The translations under genes were made by a program, and so were the position numbers. Source: JBGPYM01 sp041493205 (GTDB taxonomy: Bacteria; Bacteroidota; Ignavibacteria; UBA10030; UBA6906). Taken from it: a stretch of DNA of 13,541 nucleotides. Shown one piece after another: positions 6,095 to 12,878 of the stretch. The stretch spans positions 1-13,541 of the forward strand of contig JBGPYM010000063.1 of NCBI GenBank assembly GCA_041493205.1, written 5' to 3'. The first letter of the stretch is position 1. The number at the start of each line of letters is the position of its first letter. Below the pieces are notes generated by a model that did not search any database, was not told the origin of the DNA, and saw only the letters and a program-made list of their open reading frames with translations.

Positions 6095-8138
6095 CAAGGG
6101 CACTGCTGACGACCATCGCTCCCGCGGCAAATACCGGTTCAAGCACGCCTGCCACTGCCAGGCAGATTCCCGCAATGTTGTAGACAAAAGCCCACCCAAA
6201 ATTCCATACGATTGTGCGTCGCACCCTCCTGCCGAACGAGAGGAGCCAGGGGATCCTTCGGAGATCGTCGTCCATGATCGTCACATCTGCGGTTACCCTT
6301 GAAAGGTCACTCGCCGATCGGAGGGAAATCCCCAGACGAGATGCCGCCAGCGCGGGAGCATCATTGATCCCGTCCCCCACCATCGCAACCGGCCCCGCTG
6401 ATAACGCCTTCTCGGTCACAAACCGGACTTTCGCCTCCGGCAGCAGGTCTCCGTGGAGATCCACCGGAATCTGAAGGGATTCCCCGATCGAGCGGACAGA
6501 GGCAGCATTATCCCCCGAAAGGATGGAAATCCCTATGCCAGACTCTGCAAGAGTGCGCAGAGCCTCCTGTGCAGATGACCTGATCCGGTCTGAGAGCAGA
6601 AAAATGCCACAAAATACATTATCAACATAAAGATAAGCCCTTGTTTGATGGTCAGTTAATGAATTTTGAATATTCTGACCGGAGGGATATTCATTAGTGA
6701 GTTTCACGCTAGTCCTCTTCCCTCCTCCTTCTCCAATATCCCCTTGAATCCCCTTCCCCGGCATTGATCTGGCCCAGAGTACCTCTCCCCGTGGTACTCC
6801 GTGAAGAGTGGCATACGTACAGATCGCCTTCCCTACCGCGTGCTCCGACCTTTGCTCCAGTGTCGCGGCAAGTGTGAGGGCGTGCTGCTCTGTGAGGCTG
6901 CACCCTTCATTCAGAATCAGAGCCTCAACCGAGAGGTTTCCTTCGGTGAGTGTGCCGGTCTTGTCGAAACAGACCGAGGTGATTGATGCAGCCGCTTCAA
7001 GCTGTGCTATGGAGGTCATGAGAACCCCCCGTTTCGCTGCCTCCGTGTATCCGATAGATCCGGCGAGAGCGGCACCAATGCCGAGGGCACATGGGCAGGC
7101 GATGAGGAGAACAGAGAGCGCCCGGAGAACCCCCTCGGCGGCGCCGTGCGGGAAGCCGGCCAGGAGCCCGGCGACGAGTGCAATGACGATGACGGCAGGG
7201 ATGAAGATGCGAGTAATCCGGTCCGCCATGAGCTGCAGCGGGGACCGCTTCCTGTGTATGTCTTCCGTCAGCTTTTTGAGCCTCGCAAGGACGGTATCCC
7301 CTGCCATGCTCGAGGTCCGGATGAGGATTGCGCCGTCGTAGTTCGTCGAGCCACCCAGAACAGGTTCACCGGTCTGTTTCCCCACGGGCGCGGATTCTCC
7401 GGTGAGAAGGGATTCGTTGACAGATGTTTCCCCCTCCACGATGACGGCATCGAGCGGAATTTCCTCGCCGGGGAGGACTCTGACAAGGGATCCGATTTCC
7501 ACGGACGCTGCGGGCAGCATCGTTTCCACCCCGCCTGACACCAGACGCGCGTTGAACGGAGCGCGTAAAAAGAGGGTCCTGAGCGCAACAGAGGTTTTGA
7601 GACGGGCGTTTGCCTCCAGGTAACGACCGAACGTCACGAGGACAAGCACCATGGTGGCTGTGTCATAATAGATTGCAGTACTCCCTGTGAATGTCGAGAC
7701 CGACGAGTAGACGAACGCGGCCGTCGTCCCGAGCGCGATCAGACTGTCGATGCCAGGGGAGCCGGATCTCAATTCGGCCACCGCGCTCTTCAGGTACGGA
7801 ACACCGATGAGAAGATAGACCGGAAAGGAGAGGATGAAGATCAGATAGTTCAGGCCCTGGCGGGAGCCGGGCTCGACAGGAAAGAGAAACGAGAGGCGGT
7901 CGCCGTACAGGGCCCAGGTAAACGTCATCGCATTCATCGCAAGGAAGGCCGCGACGGCGAGCCGCGCGAGGAAAAGGACGGGCACCCCCTCCTCCCCCGA
8001 TGCGCCGGTCACCGAATGGATGACATAGCATCCGTAGCAGCAAAACCGGCCGGCGGGTCCTCTGCGCGCGCGGTCAGAGCGAATGACGGGGAGGCCGCAC
8101 TGTTCGCACGGCGGATCGGGAGAATCCTGCAGGCTCAT
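6054..8138 (-). CDS. Copper-transporting P1B-type ATPase of the cytochrome oxidase operon (FixI/CcoI/CtpA-like)
   Basis: A 694-residue membrane pump. A short N-terminal Cys-rich metal-binding domain (C11, C14, C33, C34, C37; CEQCGLPV and FCCYGC) resembles that of FixI/CcoI. There is no HMA domain: the first membrane helix begins near 54. Pump motifs: TGES 246-249, ACPCALGIG with CPC 348-350 in a membrane helix, DKTGTLT 392-398 (phosphorylated Asp 392), LSGDN 540-544, GDGINDAP 588-595. The late helices carry YN (653-654) and M675 with SS 678-679 and N685, the copper(I) signature. The usual SEHP of the nucleotide domain reads SEHA (431-434). It is last in the oxidase operon, so it probably delivers copper for oxidase assembly rather than for detoxification. 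I chose ATG 8138; an in-frame TTG at 8168 adds ten residues. An AT-rich island covers residues of about 475-514. Confidence 0.9.
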   Translation of the reverse strand: MSLQDSPDPPCEQCGLPVIRSDRARRGPAGRFCCYGCYVIHSVTGASGEEGVPVLFLARLAVAAFLAMNAMTFTWALYGDRLSFLFPVEPGSRQGLNYLIFILSFPVYLLIGVPYLKSAVAELRSGSPGIDSLIALGTTAAFVYSSVSTFTGSTAIYYDTATMVLVLVTFGRYLEANARLKTSVALRTLFLRAPFNARLVSGGVETMLPAASVEIGSLVRVLPGEEIPLDAVIVEGETSVNESLLTGESAPVGKQTGEPVLGGSTNYDGAILIRTSSMAGDTVLARLKKLTEDIHRKRSPLQLMADRITRIFIPAVIVIALVAGLLAGFPHGAAEGVLRALSVLLIACPCALGIGAALAGSIGYTEAAKRGVLMTSIAQLEAAASITSVCFDKTGTLTEGNLSVEALILNEGCSLTEQHALTLAATLEQRSEHAVGKAICTYATLHGVPRGEVLWARSMPGKGIQGDIGEGGGKRTSVKLTNEYPSGQNIQNSLTDHQTRAYLYVDNVFCGIFLLSDRIRSSAQEALRTLAESGIGISILSGDNAASVRSIGESLQIPVDLHGDLLPEAKVRFVTEKALSAGPVAMVGDGINDAPALAASRLGISLRSASDLSRVTADVTIMDDDLRRIPWLLSFGRRVRRTIVWNFGWAFVYNIAGICLAVAGVLEPVFAAGAMVVSSALVIANSSRLARAPE

Positions 8139-8187
8139 TGATCCGGAAGATACGAATTGCTGGCGCAAGGAGAAAGCACGTGCCGCG

Positions 8188-8613
8188 TCAGGCGGAGGGG
8201 AAGAGCCGATAGAGCATCAGGTAAATGACCACACCGGTCACGGACACGTAGAGCCAGACGGGGAACGTCCACCGGGCGATCGCCCGGTGCCGGTCGAAGC
8301 GCTCCCGGAGTGCGCGCGTGAGCGTGATGGCGGCGAGAACCGGAAGGGCCGCGGCGAGGATCGTGTGGGAGATCAGGATTGCGAAATAGACGCTCCGCAC
8401 CGGACCGACACCGGTAAACCTGACACTGCCGACCTGCGCATGATACACGAGATACGACGTCAGGAACGCGGCGGAGCAGACAAGCGCGGCGATCATCATC
8501 GCGCGGTGCCTGCGTATCTGTTTTGTCCGTATGAAGTAGTACCCGGCCAGAAGGAGCAGCGTGCTGCCTGCATTCAACGTTGCGTTGAGGAGCGGAAGGT
8601 CGTGGACGTCCAT
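8188..8613 (-). CDS. DUF420 membrane protein, CtaM/YozB-like oxidase maturation factor
   Basis: A 141-residue protein with four likely membrane helices (about 12-28, 38-58, 75-98, 114-136). Conserved DUF420 features are seen: LNATLNAGSTLLLLAGYYFI, RRHRAMM with H36, SYLVYH with H58, ISHTILAA with H83, and the C-terminal WTFPVWLYVSVTGVVIYLMLY. Family knowledge: members such as CtaM of staphylococci (YozB in Bacillus) are needed to make active aa3-type oxidases, and the histidines could touch haem or metal. It begins 10 bp after the ctaB stop. The longer open frame upstream to 8784 is out-of-frame translation of ctaB and is not used; ATG 8613 gives the family N-terminus. Its role in haem A handling here is inferred from the operon. 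Confidence 0.85.
   Translation of the reverse strand: MDVHDLPLLNATLNAGSTLLLLAGYYFIRTKQIRRHRAMMIAALVCSAAFLTSYLVYHAQVGSVRFTGVGPVRSVYFAILISHTILAAALPVLAAITLTRALRERFDRHRAIARWTFPVWLYVSVTGVVIYLMLYRLFPSA
8270..8289. repeat. 20-bp perfect palindrome
   Basis: CACCGGGCGATCGCCCGGTG reads the same on both strands, with GCGATCGC at its centre. It lies inside the DUF420 gene, covering the codons for the conserved His-Arg-Ala-Ile-Ala-Arg segment before the last helix. A protein site, a methylation or restriction site, or chance in a GC-rich gene are all possible. Confidence 0.9.
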
Positions 8614-8623
8614 CCCGTCACGG

Positions 8624-9526
8624 TCAGAGGAAGATTCTGTCGAGCACCAGGGCCAGCATGAGTGCGGGGAGGTAGAGCAGGGAGGCGAAAAACAGGACCC
8701 GTGCGGCACTGCTCGAACGCGCTGACGCAAGCCTGACGGCCGGTACCAGCAATGCGATCCCCGCGAGCAGCGCACCGGCGGCATAAATCGTTCCGGTGGA
8801 ACCGGTGGCGCTCAAAAGGCCCGACACCGGGACCAGGGCCGTTGTCGATGCGATAATATAAAATACTGTCCTTGTTCCCTTTGTGTCAAGGACTGTCAGG
8901 AGCCTGTACCCCGCGCGGGCATAGTCCTTCCGGTACATCCAGGCAAGCGACAGGAAATGGGGCATCTGCCAGAGGAAGAGGATGCCGAACAGCACCCACG
9001 CCTCCGCATTGATCTCATTACGGGCCGCTGTCCACCCCATCACGGGGGGGAGCGCCCCGGGGATCCCTCCCACCAGGGTCGAGAACGGCGTGATACGCTT
9101 CAGGGGGGTGTAGAGAAACAGGTAGGTCACGCTGGTCAGCGCCGCGAGAAATCCGGTCAGCGGGTTGACCAGCAGCACGAGCTCGAGGATCCCCGCGAGC
9201 GTGAGCGCGGTCCCGAAGACGAGCGCCTCTCCAGCCGAAACGCGTCCCGCAGGGAGAGGACGCTGTTCGGTCCTTTTCATAAGAGCGTCGAGATGGCGCT
9301 CCATGTACTGATTGATGGCGCCGGCGCCGCCCCCCACCATGGCAGTGCCAAGGAGCGTGTGGAGCATGCCCATGCCGGAAAGGCTTCCCCCGCTCCCCAG
9401 ATAATAGCCGGCGAGCGCGGTAAGCACAGAAAGAAATGTCAGTTCCGGTTTTGTCAGCGCGACGTAGTCCGCTACTCGTGACCGCTCGATCGCTAACTCC
9501 CCTTTTGATCCGATGTCAGTTCTCAT
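8624..9526 (-). CDS. ctaB: Protoheme IX farnesyltransferase (haem O synthase)
   Basis: A 300-residue UbiA-superfamily prenyltransferase that adds farnesyl to haem B, making haem O, the first step to haem A. Evidence: ALTKPELTFLSVLTALAGYYLG (from 23), the first prenyl-diphosphate motif NQYMERHLDALMKRTEQRPL (N72, E76, D80; E stands where Asp is more common), YTPLKR (139-144) with the following GGIPGALPPVMGW, and FLWQMPHFLSLAWMYRKDY (184-202). Many hydrophobic helices make it an inner-membrane protein. The ATG at 9526 overlaps the ctaA stop as ATGA, implying coupled translation. The open frame continues upstream to 9886, but that is ctaA in another frame. It works with CtaA, which turns haem O into haem A for the oxidase. 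Confidence 0.96.
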   Translation of the reverse strand: MRTDIGSKGELAIERSRVADYVALTKPELTFLSVLTALAGYYLGSGGSLSGMGMLHTLLGTAMVGGGAGAINQYMERHLDALMKRTEQRPLPAGRVSAGEALVFGTALTLAGILELVLLVNPLTGFLAALTSVTYLFLYTPLKRITPFSTLVGGIPGALPPVMGWTAARNEINAEAWVLFGILFLWQMPHFLSLAWMYRKDYARAGYRLLTVLDTKGTRTVFYIIASTTALVPVSGLLSATGSTGTIYAAGALLAGIALLVPAVRLASARSSSAARVLFFASLLYLPALMLALVLDRIFL

Positions 9527-10542
9527 GGTCGACTCGGTTGTGCGGCGAGGGGATAGTCGGAAGTGGTTGCAGGGGTAAGGAAGAGCCGGTAAGAGCGGAC
9601 CGCCAGATAGACGGTCGATCCGAAGAGCAACGCTCCGGCTGCCACATGGGCCGTCGCAACCTGAACTCCCTTGCCCGTCCAGACCGTGAGCGCCCCCAAC
9701 AGAACCTGCACGATCAGCATCATCATCATGATCAAGGCAGGCTCCCGGAGGCGCCGGTCGTCGCGATACGCTCTGAGGATATGGACGCCGAACGAGACCA
9801 CTGCTCCTCCGGCGATCAGGGCCCCGACCCTGTGCGCGAAGTGGATCCAGACCTGCGCACTCTCCACAGGCATCAGGTCGAACCATTCCCGGCGGTACTG
9901 GTTGATCGCGGCGAGGCCGTCTTCTCCCCCGGGAGGAATGAATTGTCCGAAGGAAAGGGGAAAATCCGGTATGGCCAGGCCGGCCCCGCTATGCCGCATC
10001 CAGGCGCCGAGAATCAGCTGACCAAACACGGCTCCGGCCGCAGTGAGCGCGAACCGGCGAGTGCGGGAAGCGACCGGGGATTCGACCGGCCGGTCATCCC
10101 GCCACCCTTGCGATGTCACGAGGGCGAGGATCACCGTGAGAGAAAAGAACGACTGGGCGAGCGTGGCATGCGCCACAGAGATCGGCGTCGGGAGGAGAAA
10201 CAGGACGGTCAGCCCTCCCAGGATCCCCTGGGTGATGACGGCAGCGAGCGCGACAAAACCGAGATTCCGGACCCACCGGCGCTCATCCGTGCGCCAGATC
10301 CAGAACGCCATCACCGTGGTCAGAAATCCGACGAACGTCGCGACCATCCGGTGACCGTGCTCGTAGAAGATCCCTCCCACCATGGGCGGCATCAGCCGGC
10401 CATACGAGAGAGGCCAGTCGGGGACTGCAAGCCCCGAATCAGTGCTCGTAACGAGGCCGCCGGCGATCACAAGGCAGAACGTCGCGCAGGCGCTGACGAC
10501 TGCGAACCGGTGGAGCCACCGGGCATTTCGGGCGGTCATCAT
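9523..10542 (-). CDS. ctaA: Haem A synthase (COX15/CtaA family)
   Basis: A 339-residue, roughly eight-helix inner-membrane protein that oxidises the methyl group of haem O to a formyl group, making haem A. The two related halves are clear: VTSTDSGLAVPDWPLSYG (31-48) recurs as RHSGAGLAIPDFPLSFGQ (183-200). Likely haem-binding histidines: H62/H64 (with E61 before), H125, H234/H237, H299. The Cys pair seen in Bacillus-type enzymes in the first extracellular loop is absent (DWPLSYG instead of a Cys form), and the only cysteines are in the first helix. The start ATG at 10542 overlaps the coxB stop as ATGA, so translation is probably coupled; a second ATG at 10539 would be one residue shorter. It has a run of four Met (272-275) in one helix. 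Confidence 0.95.
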   Translation of the reverse strand: MMTARNARWLHRFAVVSACATFCLVIAGGLVTSTDSGLAVPDWPLSYGRLMPPMVGGIFYEHGHRMVATFVGFLTTVMAFWIWRTDERRWVRNLGFVALAAVITQGILGGLTVLFLLPTPISVAHATLAQSFFSLTVILALVTSQGWRDDRPVESPVASRTRRFALTAAGAVFGQLILGAWMRHSGAGLAIPDFPLSFGQFIPPGGEDGLAAINQYRREWFDLMPVESAQVWIHFAHRVGALIAGGAVVSFGVHILRAYRDDRRLREPALIMMMMLIVQVLLGALTVWTGKGVQVATAHVAAGALLFGSTVYLAVRSYRLFLTPATTSDYPLAAQPSRP

Positions 10543-11486
10543 TGGGTCAGAAAGGATTCCTGTTCAGCGATCCACGCCTTGTATTCGTCAGGTGTCTGAA
10601 TCGTTACAAATCCCCGCATCCGGTAGTGGCCGAGTCCGCACAGCTGCGCGCACGCAATCTCTGTGGGAGTTTCCGGTCCGGCGAGGATGCTGGTGATCCC
10701 TGCCTCACGGAGAGCCGGGACGACGTCGTCCGAGAGGGTTGTCCCTTTGGCCAGGATCGTCTGCCCGTCCTTGCCCGTGTAGTCGGCAAGTGCGATAAGG
10801 TGCGTAAGCTCTTCGGGGAGCTTTCCGGGACCGATCGGGTACAACCGTGTGAGCTGCCGCTGGATTTCCGCCGTCGTTTCCGTCGGGGTAAACCAGACCC
10901 TGATGCTCTGACCCGGGATCGCGTCCTGTTTCACGCGGAAGAGCGGCAGGCCGAAGCTGTGGATCACGTCCTTGGAGCTCAGGTGGATGATCACCGGCCG
11001 GCCGACCGGGAGGTTCAGCTGGTTGATCGTCACGATATCGTCCTTCGCCGCGGGGTCGTTCCTGTCGATGCCGGTCGGATTCTCAGGGGTGATAAGGCTG
11101 ATATCGGCTTTCCCGAACACGCCGTCAGGTCCCGGGTAGTGGACGTTCCATGCAAACTGCTCCGCGACCACGCGGACGACGGTCGCGTCACTCTCCGGGG
11201 GAATGTCATTGACCCGCATGGACCAGAGCGGAATCGCAAATCCTATCAGCAGGACCCCTTCGATCACAGCGACGGCGCCTTCCAGGTAACTGGACGTATG
11301 CGACCGCACCCCGACGTAGTCTGCGGCCCTGTTCCGCGACTGGCGGAAGCGGATCAGCGCGTACGCGAAATAGGTCCCCCAGCCGACGAACAGCACCGCC
11401 ATCAGCCAGTGGACCAGGATGATCATCCGGTCAATCTGCGGACCATGAGCGGACGCATCGAGCGGAAGTCCGAGCAAATCTCCCAT
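10539..11486 (-). CDS. coxB: Cytochrome c oxidase subunit II (CuA subunit)
   Basis: A 315-residue electron-entry subunit of the haem-copper oxidase. Two N-terminal helices (about 22-45 and 70-92) anchor a periplasmic cupredoxin domain. AEQFAWNVHYPGPDG (108-122) carries the aromatic electron-transfer region. CuA ligands are present: H176 (KDVIHSFG), C279, C283, H287 and M290 in CAQLCGLGHYRM. The Glu that usually lies between the cysteines is Gln 281; that ligand acts through its backbone carbonyl. Between VWFTPTETT and EIACAQLCG lies an insert of about 70 residues (206-274), and residues 118-150 form another long charged loop. There is no CxxCH haem site, so this is aa3 rather than caa3. No clear signal peptide. 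Start ATG 11486 is supported by AAGGAG upstream. The gene follows two tiny proteins and precedes ctaA, with which it overlaps by 4 bp. Confidence 0.94.
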   Translation of the reverse strand: MGDLLGLPLDASAHGPQIDRMIILVHWLMAVLFVGWGTYFAYALIRFRQSRNRAADYVGVRSHTSSYLEGAVAVIEGVLLIGFAIPLWSMRVNDIPPESDATVVRVVAEQFAWNVHYPGPDGVFGKADISLITPENPTGIDRNDPAAKDDIVTINQLNLPVGRPVIIHLSSKDVIHSFGLPLFRVKQDAIPGQSIRVWFTPTETTAEIQRQLTRLYPIGPGKLPEELTHLIALADYTGKDGQTILAKGTTLSDDVVPALREAGITSILAGPETPTEIACAQLCGLGHYRMRGFVTIQTPDEYKAWIAEQESFLTQ

Positions 11487-11497
11487 TGTGTTTCGTT

Positions 11498-11503
11498 CTC
11501 CTT
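11498..11503 (-). promoter_or_regulatory. Ribosome binding site of coxB
   Basis: AAGGAG on the minus strand, 11 nt before the coxB ATG. It supports the start at 11486 in a 41-bp gap, one of the longest in this operon. Confidence 0.6.
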
Positions 11504-11527
11504 GAGTGAACTATCCCGGTTGCGTGA

Positions 11528-11773
11528 TCAGCCGTGCGACTCCTCACGCTGGATTGCCTTTGCCTTGCTGCGCATGCGGAGGAACAGCGACCCGAATCCT
11601 CCCAGAACCCCTCCCGTGACGCCGAGCAGGCTCAGAATGGCCGCGTTCATTCCCTGTGCAGAAGAGGAGTCCGGATCGCCGTAACAGACGGGGCAGCCGA
11701 GCGACACGGGATGGAGTGCAAGCGTCAGGAGGATGCAAAGTCCCGCGCCCAGCAGCAGGGTGCGTGTTTTCAT
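11528..11773 (-). CDS. Uncharacterised signal-peptide/CPVC/single-helix protein
   Basis: An 81-residue protein with no function I can name. It has a basic start (MKTR), a hydrophobic segment of about 5-25 that looks like a signal peptide, then at once GCPVCYGDPD with C27 and C30 forming a CxxC pair, then a second hydrophobic helix (about 43-66) and a basic cytoplasmic tail. The expected topology is CPVC on the periplasmic side with a membrane anchor. Its place between oxidase subunits IV and II, and a start that overlaps the previous gene by ATGA, points to a role in oxidase assembly or in metal or thiol handling, but this is inference. The open frame extends further upstream to 11845; that part is antisense to nothing and out of frame with the 68-residue gene, so ATG 11773 is preferred. 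Confidence 0.72.
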   Translation of the reverse strand: MKTRTLLLGAGLCILLTLALHPVSLGCPVCYGDPDSSSAQGMNAAILSLLGVTGGVLGGFGSLFLRMRSKAKAIQREESHG

Positions 11774-11976
11774 GAAGCCCCCAGATGTTTGAATTTCAGG
11801 CGGACCTTGCGTCCGTACAGAACGAGGCCGGCCGCGAGAAGGCACGCGACGCCCCCAAGGACCAGGGAATCCACTTCGCCGCGCGACAGATACGCATCGA
11901 CCGCCCAGGCCCCGAGGCCGACGGCAACGAGGATCGATGCGGCGATGAACAGGAGATGAAACGATTTGAGCGACAT
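11770..11976 (-). CDS. Uncharacterised small two-helix membrane protein
   Basis: A 68-residue protein, not recognised by function. Two hydrophobic helices (about 6-28 and 37-56) flank a short charged loop, and the tail is strongly basic (GRKVRLKFKHLG), suggesting the C-terminus is cytoplasmic. It begins one base after the subunit IV stop and overlaps the CPVC protein start by 4 bp, so it is firmly part of the cox operon. It may be an accessory oxidase subunit or assembly factor. An upstream frame extension adds seven residues (start at 11997) but would overlap subunit IV; ATG 11976 is preferred. Confidence 0.7.
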   Translation of the reverse strand: MSLKSFHLLFIAASILVAVGLGAWAVDAYLSRGEVDSLVLGGVACLLAAGLVLYGRKVRLKFKHLGAS

Positions 11977-11977
11977 G

Positions 11978-12277
11978 TCAGAGCCCCCTGTCGGCATAGT
12001 GGGACACGGGGAGCGTCATGAGCGCGATAAAGAGCACGACGGTGAGCGCCAGCGCCGCATAGATCAGCTTCTTTTCTGAAATCAGATGCATGAAATAGGC
12101 CGCGACGAGCGAACCTTTGATGGCCGCAATGATCAGCGCCACGATGATGGCCACGTGCGTTTCCAGGTGCAGCGTGGAGATCGCAACGGTGATGATGGTC
12201 AGCGTCATCAGCGCCACGAACACTGTCACGTACACCCGCACATGTTTTTTGATTTCTTCGGTGCCTGCGTGTTCCAT
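11978..12277 (-). CDS. Cytochrome c oxidase subunit IV (prokaryotic COX4 family)
   Basis: A 99-residue membrane protein with three likely helices (about 13-35, 41-63, 70-90). The second helix carries the family signature KGSLVAAYFMHL (54-65). It is an accessory subunit of the aa3-type oxidase, thought to stabilise the complex rather than to bind cofactors. It lies 8 bp after coxC, and the Shine-Dalgarno AGGAGA overlaps the coxC stop codon, which fixes ATG 12277 as the start. The open frame continues upstream to 12427 only as coxC shadow. Confidence 0.88.
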   Translation of the reverse strand: MEHAGTEEIKKHVRVYVTVFVALMTLTIITVAISTLHLETHVAIIVALIIAAIKGSLVAAYFMHLISEKKLIYAALALTVVLFIALMTLPVSHYADRGL

Positions 12278-12281
12278 GCTG

Positions 12282-12287
12282 TCTCCT
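12282..12287 (-). promoter_or_regulatory. Ribosome binding site of subunit IV gene
   Basis: AGGAGA on the minus strand, 4 nt before the ATG at 12277. Its first bases overlap the TAG stop of coxC, so translation of the two genes is probably linked. Confidence 0.65.
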
Positions 12288-12876
12288 AGAGTAAATAGAG
12301 GACGGGAAACAGAAAGATCCAGACCAGATCGACAAAGTGCCAGTAGAGCCCCGCCACTTCGATCCTGTTCGTAAACCGTACCGGGTCGGTCTTCCACATT
12401 TTGCTGCCGGGGCCCCAGAGATAACAATTGACGATGATGCCCCCGATCACGTGCAATCCGTGCAGTCCCGTCAGCGTGAAATAGATCGCCAGGAACGTGT
12501 TCTCACTCGGAAGATGGTGATGCTCAAACTTTGCAGCATACTCAAAACCTTTAATGACAAGGAACACCAGCGCCAGCAGGACCGTGGAGCCCAGGTAGAC
12601 CCTGAAGCGCGTGAAGTTCTTCATCATCAGCGACGCCCATGCCATGACCATCGTGACGCTGGAGGTGATGAGCACGACCGTGTTCACGGTGGCCAGCGGA
12701 ATGTTCAGGTATTCGTACCCGTGAGGCCAGGTCGGTGCCCCCACACGGAGCAGCACGTACGACGAGAAGAGGGCGCCAAAGAGCATGACTTCGGACGCCA
12801 GGAAGAGCCAGATGCCCAGCTTCGCATTGTAGACGCCGGTATCCGGGCGCGCGGTGGCAGTGTACGGGATCTCCAT
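12286..12876 (-). CDS. coxC: Cytochrome c oxidase subunit III
   Basis: A 196-residue five-helix form (bacterial short type; helices about 18-42, 60-84, 95-113, 127-155, 174-194). Family marks: LGIWLFLASEVMLFGALFSSY (20-40), FTLTGLHGLHVIGG (133-146) and AGLYWHFVDLVWIFLFPVLYL (175-195). It binds no metal; it supports proton uptake and stability of subunit I. The N-terminal two helices of longer forms are missing, as in many bacterial caa3/aa3 operons. ATG 12876 starts two bases after the coxA stop and is preceded by GGAGGG. Confidence 0.95.
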   Translation of the reverse strand: MEIPYTATARPDTGVYNAKLGIWLFLASEVMLFGALFSSYVLLRVGAPTWPHGYEYLNIPLATVNTVVLITSSVTMVMAWASLMMKNFTRFRVYLGSTVLLALVFLVIKGFEYAAKFEHHHLPSENTFLAIYFTLTGLHGLHVIGGIIVNCYLWGPGSKMWKTDPVRFTNRIEVAGLYWHFVDLVWIFLFPVLYLL

Positions 12877-12878
12877 GG

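Noticed and set aside
8139..8187. 49-bp gap between DUF420 and the ATPase as a promoter or terminator
   Set aside because: No convincing -35/-10 pair, hairpin or T-run was found; most simply a spacer, or partly N-terminal coding if the TTG at 8168 is used.
8083..8661. Plus-strand open frame of 192 residues opposite DUF420
   Set aside because: Composition is mostly charged and Gly/Pro/Arg rich; it overlaps a well supported gene on the other strand.
9718..9729. Four CAT repeats giving a Met run in ctaA
   Set aside because: A short triplet run in a membrane helix; too short to claim phase variation.
9527..9886. Upstream extension of the ctaB frame
   Set aside because: Arg, Gly and Pro rich sequence overlapping ctaA; the family N-terminus begins at the ATG at 9526.
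9436..10599. Long plus-strand open frame (387 residues) opposite ctaA
   Set aside because: It lies antisense to a convincing haem A synthase; its charged, low-complexity protein has no domain, as is usual for GC-rich antisense frames.
10542..11684. Plus-strand open frame of 380 residues opposite coxB
   Set aside because: Antisense shadow of a gene with complete CuA ligands; no recognisable motif of its own.
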